In this document: piece by piece, positions 13,382 through 13,871 of the stretch
Position numbering within the stretch: the stretch's first letter is position 1
How the letters are laid out: each line of letters opens with the position of its first letter
Origin: Thermoplasmata archaeon
GTDB lineage: Archaea > Thermoplasmatota > Thermoplasmata > Thermoplasmatales > Thermoplasmataceae
Reading direction: 5' to 3'
Length of the DNA: 13,871 nt
Assembly (NCBI GenBank): GCA_021819605.1
Contig: JAKAQT010000028.1
Span: 1-13,871, forward strand
Notes under the pieces: generated by a model
Databases searched by the model: none
Seen by the model: the letters and a program-made list of their open reading frames with translations, nothing else
Told to the model about the DNA's origin: nothing
Translations under genes and position numbers: made by a program

Positions 13382-13871
13382 ATCTCATTCCATTTCGCCC
13401 GCTTGTATACAGGGATGATCTTGAAGGAACGACTTCCCCTCCGGTGGACATAATCTCTCAGGATCATGAGGCGAGGCTCAAGTCCAGTCCTTTCAACATA
13501 ACCCACATAACAATGCCCCGCCACGGAATCATTGAGAACTCACTTGGCACCCTGGCACAGTGGAGGAAGGAGGGAGTTTTAGAGACTTTTGGCAGCGATT
13601 GCCTCATAATACTGGACCAGGAAATACATGTGGAGGGGCGCCGCATATCAAGGATTGGCATAATTTCCCCAGTGGAGACATCACCGGAGAGGAAGGATGT
13701 CATGGCACATGAGGATACATTTCCATGGGCTGTGGAGGAAAGAAAAAAGCTGATGGAAAAGACATCGTGCCAGCTGGAACCAATTTTCCTCACAGTGAAC
13801 GGCACCAGTTTCGAGCGAATACTCAGGGCCGCCGTAAGGCAGATGTCCCCGGCAAAGATCTTCCATGAGCC
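13378..13871 (+). CDS. DUF1015 family protein, 5' part (runs off the window)
   Basis: This open frame of 164 codons plus two bases begins with a TTG that overlaps the nfo stop (TTGA) and continues past the right edge. It matches DUF1015, a conserved family of about 400 residues without established function. The family start is seen in LIPFRPLVYRDDLEGTTSPPVDIIS (residues 3-27), then SSPFNITHITMPRHG (36-50) and HEDTFPWAVEERKKLMEKTSCQLEPIFL (about 110-137), the last being the most characteristic block. There is no membrane segment. The TTG is chosen because it reaches the family N-terminus and is translationally coupled to nfo; the first in-frame ATG (codon 46) would truncate the domain. Its place behind a repair nuclease is the only functional hint. 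Confidence 0.85.
   Translation, partial: MNLIPFRPLVYRDDLEGTTSPPVDIISQDHEARLKSSPFNITHITMPRHGIIENSLGTLAQWRKEGVLETFGSDCLIILDQEIHVEGRRISRIGIISPVETSPERKDVMAHEDTFPWAVEERKKLMEKTSCQLEPIFLTVNGTSFERILRAAVRQMSPAKIFHE

Noticed and set aside
13084..13524. 146-codon minus-strand frame at the nfo/DUF1015 junction
   Set aside because: It covers conserved parts of nfo and the DUF1015 start on the other strand, both of which match known families.
1..13871. RNA genes, CRISPR arrays, insertion sequences or attachment sites
   Set aside because: No tRNA-like cloverleaf, regularly spaced repeats, transposase or integrase coding sequence, or flanking duplications were seen by eye in the few short intergenic gaps.

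Overview
This window looks like chromosomal DNA from a euryarchaeon close to the Thermoplasmatales (Thermoplasma/Ferroplasma-like). The evidence is the left-hand gene, a group II chaperonin whose N-terminus and conserved blocks look like the Thermoplasma thermosome beta subunit; the archaeal Dfp/CoaBC; a TrmB-family regulator; heavy use of AGG (Arg) and ATA (Ile) codons; and TATA boxes centred about 24-26 nt before several start codons, as expected for leaderless archaeal transcripts. Genes are densely packed, and no gap between genes exceeds about 205 bp. I see no IS element, tRNA, rRNA, CRISPR array or prophage signature.

Layout, left to right. Bases 43-1671 (minus) hold thermosome beta. 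A divergent promoter region leads into a plus-strand pair: a DUF1805 protein (1873-2163) and a Nudix hydrolase (2168-2632). The Nudix 3' end overlaps the 3' end of a minus-strand GHMP kinase of the heptose-7-phosphate kinase type (2600-3646). A second divergent region leads to inorganic pyrophosphatase (3760-4299), which is coupled to a 108-residue protein of unknown family (4299-4625), and then to an MFS transporter (first ATG 4802, probably starting earlier). Converging on the transporter is a minus-strand pair, UbiD-type decarboxylase (start 8219) followed by UbiA-type prenyltransferase (start 6783), joined by an ATGA overlap. It is most simply read as late menaquinone biosynthesis by the futalosine route.

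From 8340 an alpha/beta hydrolase runs rightward and meets the minus-strand operon of CoaBC (9820-11031) and a nitrilase-superfamily amidohydrolase (9065-9823), also joined by ATGA. Upstream of CoaBC on the same strand is a PaaI-like hotdog thioesterase (11190-11588). Between these two lies an unannotated 30-codon reading frame with its own TATA box. It contains three Cys codons and stops two bases before the coaBC ATG. CoaB consumes cysteine, so this is the most interesting regulatory candidate here. The right end is a plus-strand unit: a TrmB-family regulator (11792-12508) with a 13-bp perfect palindrome upstream of its TATA box, endonuclease IV (12518-13381, TTG start), and a DUF1015 protein (from 13378, TTG start) that runs off the window.

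The functions are mostly housekeeping: protein folding, PPi removal, quinone and CoA biosynthesis, and base-excision repair. I do not see a clearly new multi-gene system. The points that merit a second look are regulatory or structural: the Cys-containing leader ORF, the transporter whose first membrane helix lies upstream of any normal start codon, palindromic promoter elements, and three convergent gene pairs with essentially no intergenic space.
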